This document shows positions 1-8,234 of a stretch of DNA of 64,000 bases, in pieces. Both the position numbers and the translations under genes were made by a program. The stretch lies in NCBI RefSeq assembly GCF_014127285.1, contig NZ_CP059901.1:1736001-1800000 (forward strand), in the 5' to 3' direction. Under the pieces are notes generated by a model. That model was not told the DNA's origin, made no database searches, and worked only from the letters and a program-made list of their open reading frames with translations. Every line of letters starts with the position of its first letter. The first letter of the stretch is position 1. Origin of the DNA: Mumia sp. ZJ1417 (lineage in GTDB: Bacteria; Actinomycetota; Actinomycetes; Propionibacteriales; Nocardioidaceae).

Positions 1-1783
1 GGGGGAGCCCGCCCTGGAGGTTGGGCGCGGCGGCGGTCGGGGGCAGCCCCGGTAGGTCGAGGACGCCGAGCTTGATCACCCGTCCGTGCGACGTGAGCAG
101 GCCGATCTCGCCTCGCGCCGTCGTGCGGACGACCGAGGCGATGACGTCGTGCTGGTGACGGTGAGCCACGTCGATCTCGGGGACGGTGTCGTCGGCCGTA
201 CGGGCGAGCAGCCCGCTCGCCGACAGCAGCACGAAGCACGGGTCGTCGGCGACCTCGAGCGGCACGGCCGCCGTGACGGTGTGGCCGGCGCTCTGGAGCA
301 GCACCGTACGGCGGGGGGTGCCGAACTTCTTGGCGATCTCACCCAGCTCGGTCGAGACGATGCCGCGCAGCAGCTTGTCATCGGAGAGGATCGCGTCGAG
401 CTCCTCGATCGTCGCGCGCAGCTCGTCGGCCTCGCGCTCGAGCTCGATCTGGGAGAAGCGCGTCAGCCGACCGAGCTGGAGGTCGAGGATGTACTCGGCC
501 TGCTTCTCGGAGAGCTCAAAAACCTCCATCAGGCGGCCGTGCGCGTGGCGACGGTCGTCGCTGGAGCGGATCAGTGCGATCACCTCGTCGATGTCGACGA
601 TCGCGACCAGCAGGCCCTCGACCAGGTGGAGGCGCGCGGCGGCCTTGTCACGACGGAACTGGCTGCGACGGCGGATGACGACGATGCGGTGCTCGAGGAA
701 GACCTCCAGCAGCTCCTTGAGCCCGAGCGTGCGAGGCTGCCCGTCGACGAGTGCGACGTTGTTGATGCCGAACGAGTCCTCCATCGGCGTCATCTTGTAG
801 AGCTGGGCGAGGACGGCGTCGGGGTTGAAGCCGTTCTTGATCTCGATGACGAGGTTGAGGCCCTGGGAGTCGGTGAGGTTCTTGAGGTCGGAGATGCCCT
901 GGAGCTTCTTGGACTGCACGAGCGTCTTGATGCGCTCGATGACCTTCTCGGGGCCCACGTTGTAGGGGAGCTCGGTGACGACGATGCCCTTGCGGCGCGG
1001 AGTGACGTTCTCGACGCGTGCGGTCGCACGCATCACGAACTTGCCTCGGCCCGTCGCGTACGCCTCGCGGATGCCGTCGAGGCCGACGATCTTGCCGCCG
1101 GTCGGCAGGTCGGGTCCGGGGACGAAGCGCATGAGGTCGTCGAGGGACGCCTCAGGCTTCTTGATGAGGTGGCGCAGCGCCTGGACGACCTCGATCAGGT
1201 TGTGCGGGGCCATGTTGGTGGCCATGCCGACGGCGATGCCGGCGGCGCCGTTGACCAGGAGGTTGGGGATCGCCGCCGGGAGCACCGACGGCTCCTCCTC
1301 GCGGCCGTCGTAGTTGGGCTTGAAGTCGACGGTGTCCTCGTCGATGGACGCGGTCATCGCGAGCGCGGGATGGTCCATCCGGCACTCGGTGTAGCGCATG
1401 GCGGCGGGTCCGTCGTCGGGCGAGCCGAAGTTGCCGTGGCCGTCGACGAAGGGCAGACGCAGCGACCAGGGTTGGACGAGCCGCACAAGGGCGTCGTAGA
1501 TCGCGCCGTCGCCGTGCGGGTGGAGCCGACCCATCACCTCGCCGACGACGCGGGCGCTCTTGACGTGACCGCGGTCGGGCCGCAGGTTCATGTCGTCCAT
1601 CGTGTAGAGGATGCGGCGCTGGACCGGCTTGAGCCCGTCACGCGCGTCGGGCAGGGCCCGCGAGTAGATCACCGAGTAGGCGTACTCGAGGAAGCTCGAG
1701 CGCATCTCCTCGCGCACGTCGATGTCGACGATGTGCTCCTCGAAGTCCTCGGGGGGCGGTGCGCTCGGCGTACGGCGGGCCAT
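1..1783 (-). CDS. DNA gyrase/topoisomerase IV subunit A (3' end outside window)
   Basis: Subunit A of a type IIA topoisomerase, which cuts and rejoins duplex DNA together with a GyrB/ParE partner not in this window. The start is the ATG at 1783, preceded by an AAAGGA ribosome binding site. The protein begins MARRTPSAPPPEDFEEHIVD and runs off the window edge after about 594 residues, where the family has about 800. The breakage region reads AAMRYTE, placing the catalytic tyrosine at residue 131. The quinolone region reads HPHGDGAIYDAL, with Gly93 where E. coli GyrA has Ser83. I cannot decide between GyrA and ParC without the C-terminal beta-propeller; the short spacing before AAMRYTE suggests the ParC-like second copy of actinobacteria. 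Confidence 0.93.
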   Translation of the reverse strand, partial: MARRTPSAPPPEDFEEHIVDIDVREEMRSSFLEYAYSVIYSRALPDARDGLKPVQRRILYTMDDMNLRPDRGHVKSARVVGEVMGRLHPHGDGAIYDALVRLVQPWSLRLPFVDGHGNFGSPDDGPAAMRYTECRMDHPALAMTASIDEDTVDFKPNYDGREEEPSVLPAAIPNLLVNGAAGIAVGMATNMAPHNLIEVVQALRHLIKKPEASLDDLMRFVPGPDLPTGGKIVGLDGIREAYATGRGKFVMRATARVENVTPRRKGIVVTELPYNVGPEKVIERIKTLVQSKKLQGISDLKNLTDSQGLNLVIEIKNGFNPDAVLAQLYKMTPMEDSFGINNVALVDGQPRTLGLKELLEVFLEHRIVVIRRRSQFRRDKAAARLHLVEGLLVAIVDIDEVIALIRSSDDRRHAHGRLMEVFELSEKQAEYILDLQLGRLTRFSQIELEREADELRATIEELDAILSDDKLLRGIVSTELGEIAKKFGTPRRTVLLQSAGHTVTAAVPLEVADDPCFVLLSASGLLARTADDTVPEIDVAHRHQHDVIASVVRTTARGEIGLLTSHGRVIKLGVLDLPGLPPTAAAPNLQGGLP

Positions 1784-1898
1784 GCACGTCCTTTCTGTGG
1801 CGTGCCCTGCACGGGCGCGCTGTGGCGGCTGTCAGAAACCCTAGGCCATGACTCCGACGCTCCCGGGTTGCGGCGGCACGGGGCTAGGGTTCAGACGG

Positions 1899-1904
1899 TA
1901 GATT
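1899..1904 (+). promoter_or_regulatory. -10 box TAGATT, leaderless start
   Basis: TAGATT lies 7 nt before the GTG at 1912, which has no Shine-Dalgarno sequence. Transcription would start at or next to the GTG. Confidence 0.5.
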
Positions 1905-1911
1905 CTGGCGT

Positions 1912-4635
1912 GTGGCCGACGAACCTGCCGTACCCGATGAGCGACTTCCCGACGAGCGCTACCCCGAGCACTGGGAGGCCGACGTCGTGCTGCGAGACGG
2001 CGGCGCCGCCCATCTGCGGCCGATCACGGCCGAGGACAGTGAGGAGCTCGTCCGTTTCTACGCCCGCGTCTCCGAGCAGTCGAAGTACTACCGCTTCTTC
2101 GCCCCGTACCCGAAGCTGTCCGACCGCGACGTCAAGCGCTTCACCCACGTCGACTACCAGAAGCGCGTCGCCTTCGTCGTGACGATCGGCGCCAGCATCA
2201 TCGCGGTGGGCCGCTACGACGCGGTCGCCGAAGGCGAGGCCGAGGTGGCGTTCCTCGTCGAGGACGACCAGCAGGGCCGCGGGCTCGGCCAGCTCCTTCT
2301 CGAGCACCTGGCGCAGGCGGGGCGCGAGATGGGGATCCACCGGTTCGTCGCCGACGTGCTCCCCGAGAACGTCCGGATGATCCAGGTCTTCCGCGACCAG
2401 GGCTATCAGGTCGAGCGCAGCGTCGCCGACGGCGTGATGCGCCTGGTCTTCTCCATCGACCCGACAGAGACGGCAATCGGCGTCATGCAGTCGCGCGAGC
2501 ACCGCGCGGAGGCCGCGTCGATCGAGCGGTTCTTCAACGCCCGCAGCGTCGCCGTGGTCGGCGCGAGCCGCCGCCAGGACACGATCGGCCAGGGCATGAT
2601 CCGCAACCTCGTGCTCGGCGACTTCGCCGGAGCGGTCTACGCGGTCAACCCGCAGGCCGAGGCGGTCTCGGGCCTTCCGGCGTACAAGACCGTCCAGGAC
2701 ATCCCCGGCGAGGTCGACCTCGCGGTCATCGCGGTCCCGGCGGAGTCGGTCCCCGAGGTCGTGCTGGACTGCGCGGCCAAGGGCGTCCACGGCCTCGTCG
2801 TCATCTCGTCGGGCTTCGCCGAGATCGGCGACGAGGGGCGCCGGCGTCAGCGTCGCCTGGTCGGTCTCGCACGGTCGTACGGGCTTCGCCTGGTCGGACC
2901 CAACTGCCTCGGCGTCATCAACACGTCCTCGCGCGTACGGCTCAACGCGTCGCTGTCGCCGATCATCCCGCCGCGCGGGCGCGTCGGGTTCTTCTGCCAG
3001 TCCGGTGCGCTCGGGCTGGCAATCCTCGAGAACGTCGATCGCCGCGGTCTCGGGCTGTCCACGTTCGTCTCCGCCGGCAACCGCGCCGACGTCTCCGGCA
3101 ACGACCTCCTCCAGTACTGGGAGGAAGACGACGCGACCGAGGTCGTCCTCCTCTATCTCGAGTCGATCGGCAACCCGCGCAAGTTCTCCCGCATCGCGCG
3201 TCGTGTCGGCCGCCGCAAGCCCATCGTCGCGGTGAAGTCGGGCCGCTCGACGCAGGGTGTCCCGGTCGGCCACGCGGTCCGCAAGACGACCGCCCCGCAG
3301 TCGGCGGTGGACGCGATGTTCCGCCAGGCCGGCGTGATCCAGGTCGACACGCTCGACGAGATGTTCGACGTCGCGCAGCTGCTCGCCCACCAGCCGCTGC
3401 CGCGGGGCCCTCGTGTCGCCGTCGTCGGCAACTCCGACGCGCTCGCGCTGCTGGTCGCCGACGCGGCGACCGCAGCGGGCCTCAAGGTCGCCGATCCCGT
3501 GGCCCTGGGCGCCAACGCCGGCGGAGACGACTTCGAGCGTGCCCTCGACGCGGCGATCGACAATCCCGACGTCGACGCGATCGTCGCCGTCTACATCCCG
3601 CCGGTCAACACCACCGGCGAGGACGTCGCGAACGTGCTCGCGGCGGTGGGGGAGCAGTCCGACAAGCCCCTCGTCTCGACCTTCCTCGGCTCCGAGGGCG
3701 TTCCGGAGCTGCTGCGCGTCCCCGACGTCGAGGGCGCCGCCGGCCGCGGATCGGTGCCGTCATACTCGGCGCCGGAGTCGGCGGTGCGTGCGCTGGCCCG
3801 CGTCGTCAGCTATGCGGCGTGGGCGGGCCGCGACCAGGGGGTGATCGCCCACTACGAGGACGTCGACCGCGAGGCCGCGAGCGAGATCGTCCGCGCCGCG
3901 CTGACCCGTACGCCCGACGGCGGGTGGCTCGACGACGACGAGGTGCATCGCCTGCTGCGCCTGTACGGCATCGACCTCTGGGACTGGTTCCGGGCGCCGA
4001 CGCTTGATGCGGCGGTCGCTGCCGGCGAGCAGCTCGGCTGGAACGTCGTCCTCAAGGCGACCGCCGACACTGTGCGCGCCCGCCCCGACATGACGCACGT
4101 GTGGCGCAACATCTCCGATGCCCACGACATGCGCGAGGCGTGGTCGGCGATGACCGACTACATCGGCCCGCCCGAGCGTGCGTTGTTCGTCGTCCAGAAG
4201 ATGGCGCCTCCCGGCGTCCCGATGTCGATCCGTACGGTCGAGGACCCGCTGTTCGGGCCGCTGCTGTCGTTCGCGCTGTCGGGTGCCGCCAGCGACCTGC
4301 TCGAGGACCGGTCTTACCGGATCCCGCCGGTCACCGACGTCGACGCCGCCGAGATGATCCGCGAGCTCAAGTCGGCCCCGCTGCTGTTCGGCTACCGGGG
4401 TGGCCCGCGCGCCGACCTCGATTCCGTGGAGGACCTGCTCCAGAGGGTCGCCGCGCTCAAGGACGACCTGCCGGAGGTGGCGGAGATCAACCTCGAGCCG
4501 GTGCTCGCCGGGCAGGACGGCTACCGCGTGCTGAAGGCCAAGGCGCGGGTGGCACAGCCGGTCGACAACCGGCGCGACTGGTACGTCCGGCGGCTCAGCA
4601 CGCCTGCCGGGCTCGGCGACACCATGGCCCGCTGA
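1912..4635 (+). CDS. GNAT acetyltransferase / ADP-forming acyl-CoA synthetase-like fusion (Pat-like)
   Basis: A 907-residue fusion related to bacterial protein lysine acetyltransferases of the Pat type, which acetylate enzymes such as acetyl-CoA synthetase. In order: a GNAT domain (about 25-175, with the acetyl-CoA loop EDDQQGRGLGQLLLEHL), a Rossmann CoA-binding domain (about 205-330, starting ARSVAVVGASR), a succinyl-CoA-synthetase-like domain (about 345-490, FFCQSGALGLAIL) and an ATP-grasp region (about 680-890). Synthetase motifs have drifted: the usual SHTG around the phospho-histidine is GHAV, and the HKxDxGGV-like ATP-grasp motif is not recognisable. I infer that acetyl transfer is retained and acyl-CoA synthesis is doubtful. 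The GTG start fits the -10 box at 1899. Confidence 0.88.
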   Translation: MADEPAVPDERLPDERYPEHWEADVVLRDGGAAHLRPITAEDSEELVRFYARVSEQSKYYRFFAPYPKLSDRDVKRFTHVDYQKRVAFVVTIGASIIAVGRYDAVAEGEAEVAFLVEDDQQGRGLGQLLLEHLAQAGREMGIHRFVADVLPENVRMIQVFRDQGYQVERSVADGVMRLVFSIDPTETAIGVMQSREHRAEAASIERFFNARSVAVVGASRRQDTIGQGMIRNLVLGDFAGAVYAVNPQAEAVSGLPAYKTVQDIPGEVDLAVIAVPAESVPEVVLDCAAKGVHGLVVISSGFAEIGDEGRRRQRRLVGLARSYGLRLVGPNCLGVINTSSRVRLNASLSPIIPPRGRVGFFCQSGALGLAILENVDRRGLGLSTFVSAGNRADVSGNDLLQYWEEDDATEVVLLYLESIGNPRKFSRIARRVGRRKPIVAVKSGRSTQGVPVGHAVRKTTAPQSAVDAMFRQAGVIQVDTLDEMFDVAQLLAHQPLPRGPRVAVVGNSDALALLVADAATAAGLKVADPVALGANAGGDDFERALDAAIDNPDVDAIVAVYIPPVNTTGEDVANVLAAVGEQSDKPLVSTFLGSEGVPELLRVPDVEGAAGRGSVPSYSAPESAVRALARVVSYAAWAGRDQGVIAHYEDVDREAASEIVRAALTRTPDGGWLDDDEVHRLLRLYGIDLWDWFRAPTLDAAVAAGEQLGWNVVLKATADTVRARPDMTHVWRNISDAHDMREAWSAMTDYIGPPERALFVVQKMAPPGVPMSIRTVEDPLFGPLLSFALSGAASDLLEDRSYRIPPVTDVDAAEMIRELKSAPLLFGYRGGPRADLDSVEDLLQRVAALKDDLPEVAEINLEPVLAGQDGYRVLKAKARVAQPVDNRRDWYVRRLSTPAGLGDTMAR

Positions 4636-4703
4636 TGAGATGGCGCCGGTCGGTTGTGGGGACAGGCTCACATGGCGTCGATGACAGTGGGACACTGGGA
4701 AGC

Positions 4704-5336
4704 ATGGCCAACCGACACCCCTCGCCGCAGCGCACCGAGAGCGGCGAGCAACCCCGCGACCGTACGGCTGAGCTGACCGCCGACATCGAGAAGACCGGCT
4801 ACTACCCCCAGGTGGTCACGGCGGGGATCGACGACGCGCTCGCGGGTGAACCGGTGGTGGCCTACGTGCTGCACCACGAGCCGACCTTCGACCGTGAGGA
4901 GGTTCGGCGCCACATGACCGTCCTCACGCTCACGCCGTCGCGGCTGGTGCTCGCGCACACCGACGAGCACTCCGCCGACGACGTGCTGCCTGAGCCCTAC
5001 ACCTCGACGACGACCGAGGCCGTGCCGCTGCGGACGGTCGACTCCGTCGTGGTGACCCGCACCGTCCCGATGGCCACGGCGGTCGGTGCAGTGTCCGCGC
5101 GCGACACGGCCGAGGTCGTGCTCACGATCGGCTGGGGAGCCGTGCGCCGCCTCGACCTCGAGCCTGCCGGCTGCTCCGATCCCGACTGCGAGGCCGACCA
5201 CGGCTACACGGGCTCGACGACGGCCGACGACTTCTCGCTCCGCGTGAGCGCTGCCGCCGACGGCGGCGGTGCCGTGCAGCGTCTCCTTGCCTTCTCTCGG
5301 GAGCTGTCTGCAGCGACGAGCCGTCCGCGGTGGTGA
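4704..5336 (+). CDS. DUF5998 family protein
   Basis: A 210-residue protein of an actinobacterial family of unknown function that I recognise as DUF5998, normally found beside the phosphodiesterase gene that follows. It looks soluble, with no signal peptide or membrane segment. A CSDPDCEADHGYTGS segment near residue 165 contains two Cys and a His that could bind metal, but that is only a guess. The ATG is 7 nt after a GACACT box, so it may be leaderless. Its stop overlaps the start of the next gene, so the two are very likely co-translated and functionally linked. Confidence 0.82.
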   Translation: MANRHPSPQRTESGEQPRDRTAELTADIEKTGYYPQVVTAGIDDALAGEPVVAYVLHHEPTFDREEVRRHMTVLTLTPSRLVLAHTDEHSADDVLPEPYTSTTTEAVPLRTVDSVVVTRTVPMATAVGAVSARDTAEVVLTIGWGAVRRLDLEPAGCSDPDCEADHGYTGSTTADDFSLRVSAAADGGGAVQRLLAFSRELSAATSRPRW

Positions 5337-6460
5337 CAGCAACCGGGACACCGCTGCCCTCCACCGACTACCACGGCCGCAGCCTCACGTCGGTCCTGCC
5401 CAGCGTCGCCGCCGCGATGGGCGTGCCGAGCTGGGCCGACACGCTCAGGCTGCCCGAGGCGGCGCGCTACGTCGTGGTCCTCGTCGACGGGCTCGGCTAC
5501 GACCTGCTCCTCGAGCACGCTGACATTGCCCCCTACCTGAGCTCGCTCGTCGATCGCGCGCCGCTGCTGTCGGGCCTGCCGTCGACGACGGCGACGAGCC
5601 TCACCTCGCTGGGGACGGGCCTCGCGCCGGGGACGCACGGTGTGGTCGGCTACACCAGCCGGATCCCGGGCACTGACCGCGTGATGAACTCCCTGCGCTG
5701 GGACCCTCAGGTCGACCCGGCCCAGTGGCAGCCGTACCCGACGATGTTCGAGCGCATCGACGCGGCCGGCATCCCGACGTCCGCCGTCAACAAGGCCGAG
5801 TTCGAGGGCTCCGGCCTGACGGTGTGCAGCCAGGGCGGGGTGCCGTTCCACCCGATCAGCTCCGTGTACGAGAGGCTCGATGTCGTCGTCGAGGCCTCCG
5901 AGGCGACCCCGAGCTCGCTCGTCTACACGTACGAGTCGACCCTCGACCACACCGGGCACGAGAAGGGCTGCACGTCGCCGGAGTGGCGTGACCGGCTCCG
6001 CGGGATCGACCGCGACCTGGCCGATCTGCGTGACGCGCTCGCCCCGGGGACCGCGATGCTCGTGACCGCCGACCACGGCATGCTCGACCTGCCCAAGGCA
6101 GGCCGGTTCGACGTCGAGGCCGAGCCGGCCATGCTCACCGACGTCGTGGTGTTCGCCGGAGAGGCGCGGTTCCGCCATCTCTACACGCGCTCGGGCACCG
6201 AGCTCGACGTCGCCGAGAGGTGGCGTGAGCGTGTGGGCGACCAGGCGCTGGTCGTGACGCGGGACGAGGCCGAGGCTGCGGGCTGGTTCGGCCAGATCGA
6301 GGACTCCGTACGCCCCCGGATCGGCGACGTGCTCGTGGCGTCGCTCGGCGACTTCGGCGTGTTCTCGTCGCGTCACTTCGCGATCGAGCTGCTGATGTCG
6401 GGCTTCCACGGGTCGGTCACCCCGGCCGAGATGCGCATCCCGCTGCTCGTCGACCTGTAG
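5330..6460 (+). CDS. Alkaline phosphatase-fold nucleotide pyrophosphatase/phosphodiesterase
   Basis: A 376-residue cytoplasmic protein of the type I phosphodiesterase/nucleotide pyrophosphatase branch of the alkaline phosphatase superfamily, which hydrolyses phosphodiester or pyrophosphate bonds with two metal ions. VVVLVDGLGYD carries the first metal-binding Asp (D53). LPSTTATS (about 83-90) carries the Thr nucleophile. LDHTGHEKG and TADHGMLD give further Asp and His ligands. GTG starts at 5330 and 5333 both overlap the stop of the DUF5998 gene. The substrate cannot be read from the sequence. Confidence 0.9.
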   Translation: MVTATGTPLPSTDYHGRSLTSVLPSVAAAMGVPSWADTLRLPEAARYVVVLVDGLGYDLLLEHADIAPYLSSLVDRAPLLSGLPSTTATSLTSLGTGLAPGTHGVVGYTSRIPGTDRVMNSLRWDPQVDPAQWQPYPTMFERIDAAGIPTSAVNKAEFEGSGLTVCSQGGVPFHPISSVYERLDVVVEASEATPSSLVYTYESTLDHTGHEKGCTSPEWRDRLRGIDRDLADLRDALAPGTAMLVTADHGMLDLPKAGRFDVEAEPAMLTDVVVFAGEARFRHLYTRSGTELDVAERWRERVGDQALVVTRDEAEAAGWFGQIEDSVRPRIGDVLVASLGDFGVFSSRHFAIELLMSGFHGSVTPAEMRIPLLVDL

Positions 6461-6500
6461 ACGCGGTGAAAGTGGCTGGGCTGCGACGCCGCTGGGTCAC

Positions 6501-6506
6501 TAGCGT
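6501..6506 (+). promoter_or_regulatory. -10 box TAGCGT, leaderless start
   Basis: TAGCGT lies 6 nt before the ATG at 6513, and no ribosome binding site precedes that ATG. Confidence 0.5.
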
Positions 6507-6512
6507 CGAGTC

Positions 6513-8234
6513 ATGGCCCACGCCCGCGTGCGAGGCGCCGCGCGTCCCCTGCTCCTCGCGGTCGATCGCGACCCTGCCTCCCTCGAGCGACTCGAGGGAG
6601 AGCTCGAGCGCGCCTTCGGCAACGGCTACCGGGTCCGCGCGGAGCTGACGGCGGCCGAGGCCGTACGCACGCTGGAGCGCGCCCACGACAACGCTGCCCC
6701 GGTCGCGGTGGTGCTGGTCGACCACGCGTTCGCCCCGGACGAGCGCGACACGATCCTGACGACCGCCCGCACGCTGCATCCGGACGCCCGTCGCGCGCTG
6801 CTCGTCGAGTGGGGCGACTGGAAGAGTCGCGAGATCGCTCGCACGATCCTGTCCGCGGTGGCGGTCGGCGACGTCAGCTACTACGTGCTCAAGCCGTGGA
6901 CGACGCGCGACGAGCTGTTCCACCGTACGGTCGCGGAGTTCGTGCAGGAGTGGTCCCGCAGCGACGCGACGACGATGCGCGAGGTCGTCGTGGTTGCGGG
7001 ACGCAGCTCGCCCCGCGCGGCGGAGGTCCGGAGCCTGCTCGTACGCAACGGCGTGCCGCACGCCTATCGCGAACGCGGGACGGATCTGGCCGACCGGGTC
7101 GAGCGCGTGGTCCGCCAGCGCGGACACGACCTCTCGGGCGTGGACGTGCTGGTCACCATGCCGGCGATCGCGGGCGCACCGGTCCTCACCGATCCGAGCG
7201 ACGTCGAGATCGCCGAGGCCTGGGGCGTCAGGACCACGCTCGACGACGACCGCGCGTTCGACCTGGTGGTTGTGGGTGCGGGACCGGCTGGGCTCGCGAC
7301 GTCGGTCTACGGCTCGTCGGAGGGTCTGCGCACGCTCGTCGTGGAGAGCGAGGCGATCGGCGGGCAGGCGGGGTCGAGCTCGCTCATCCGCAACTATCTC
7401 GGCTTCTCGCGCGGGATCAGCGGCGCGGAGCTCGCGCAGCGCGGCTATCAGCAGGCGTGGGTCTTCGGAGCGCACGTGCTGCTGATGCGTGAGGTCGTCG
7501 GGCTGCGGCCGCTGGGTGCGGGGTTCGAGGTGGAGATCGCCGAGCTCGGCTCGGTCACGGCGCGAGCGGTCGTGCTGGCGAGCGGTGTCTCGTACCGGCG
7601 GCTCGGCGTCGCTGCGCTCGAGGCGCTCACCGGTGCCGGCGTGTTCTATGGCGCGAGCGTGTCCGAGGCGCACGCAATGACGGGGCGCAGGGCTGTCGTC
7701 GTCGGAGGCGGCAACTCGGCGGGGCAGGCCGTGCTCCACCTCGCCCGCTACTGCGAGAAGGTCACGCTCGCCGTCCGCGCCGAGACGCTGGAGTCCGGGA
7801 TGTCGCAGTACCTCGTCGACGCCATCGATGCTGCGGAGGTCGTCGAGGTGCGGACCGAGGTCGAGGTCGTCGGTGGTGGGGGCGACGGCTGGCTCGAGCA
7901 CGTCGTGCTCCGCGACCGTCGTACGGGGCTCGACACGGAGCCCTTGCGGACGGACGGGCTGTTCGTGATGATCGGTGCCCAGCCTCGTACGGACTGGCTC
8001 CCGGACGGCATCCGGCGCGACGCACGGGGGTTCGTCCTCGCCGGCACGGACGCCGCGGCCTCCGGAGCGTGGCCCCGCGAGCGGCCACCGCGGCCGTACG
8101 AGACGACGATGCCCGGCGTGTTCGTCGTCGGCGACCTGCGCAGCGGCTCGGTCAAGCGGGTCGCGGCGGCTGTCGGCGAGGGCTCTGTGGTGGTCTCGCA
8201 GGTCCACGAGTGTCTGGCGGCGGACGATGCCTGA
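6513..8234 (+). CDS. Response regulator receiver fused to thioredoxin-reductase-like FAD oxidoreductase
   Basis: A 573-residue fusion. Residues 10-145 form a two-component receiver domain with an acidic pocket (AVDRD), the likely phospho-acceptor Asp70 in VLVDHAF and Lys127 in YYVLKPW. Residues about 155-235 look thioredoxin/glutaredoxin-like (VVVAGRSSPRAAEVRSLLVR) but lack a CxxC. From about residue 248 there is a thioredoxin-reductase fold, with FAD motif VVVGAGPAGLA, NADPH motif AVVVGGGNSAGQ and C-terminal GVFVVGDLRSGSVKRVA. The CxxC redox pair of true thioredoxin reductases is missing, so it probably passes electrons to something other than thioredoxin. Its last codons overlap the cyclase gene by 8 nt. 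Confidence 0.9.
   Translation: MAHARVRGAARPLLLAVDRDPASLERLEGELERAFGNGYRVRAELTAAEAVRTLERAHDNAAPVAVVLVDHAFAPDERDTILTTARTLHPDARRALLVEWGDWKSREIARTILSAVAVGDVSYYVLKPWTTRDELFHRTVAEFVQEWSRSDATTMREVVVVAGRSSPRAAEVRSLLVRNGVPHAYRERGTDLADRVERVVRQRGHDLSGVDVLVTMPAIAGAPVLTDPSDVEIAEAWGVRTTLDDDRAFDLVVVGAGPAGLATSVYGSSEGLRTLVVESEAIGGQAGSSSLIRNYLGFSRGISGAELAQRGYQQAWVFGAHVLLMREVVGLRPLGAGFEVEIAELGSVTARAVVLASGVSYRRLGVAALEALTGAGVFYGASVSEAHAMTGRRAVVVGGGNSAGQAVLHLARYCEKVTLAVRAETLESGMSQYLVDAIDAAEVVEVRTEVEVVGGGGDGWLEHVVLRDRRTGLDTEPLRTDGLFVMIGAQPRTDWLPDGIRRDARGFVLAGTDAAASGAWPRERPPRPYETTMPGVFVVGDLRSGSVKRVAAAVGEGSVVVSQVHECLAADDA

Noticed and set aside
86-2182. Long open + strand frame opposite the topoisomerase gene
   Set aside because: It is the antisense shadow of the gyrase/topoisomerase gene in high-GC DNA; its product is low-complexity Asp/Arg/Val without motifs.
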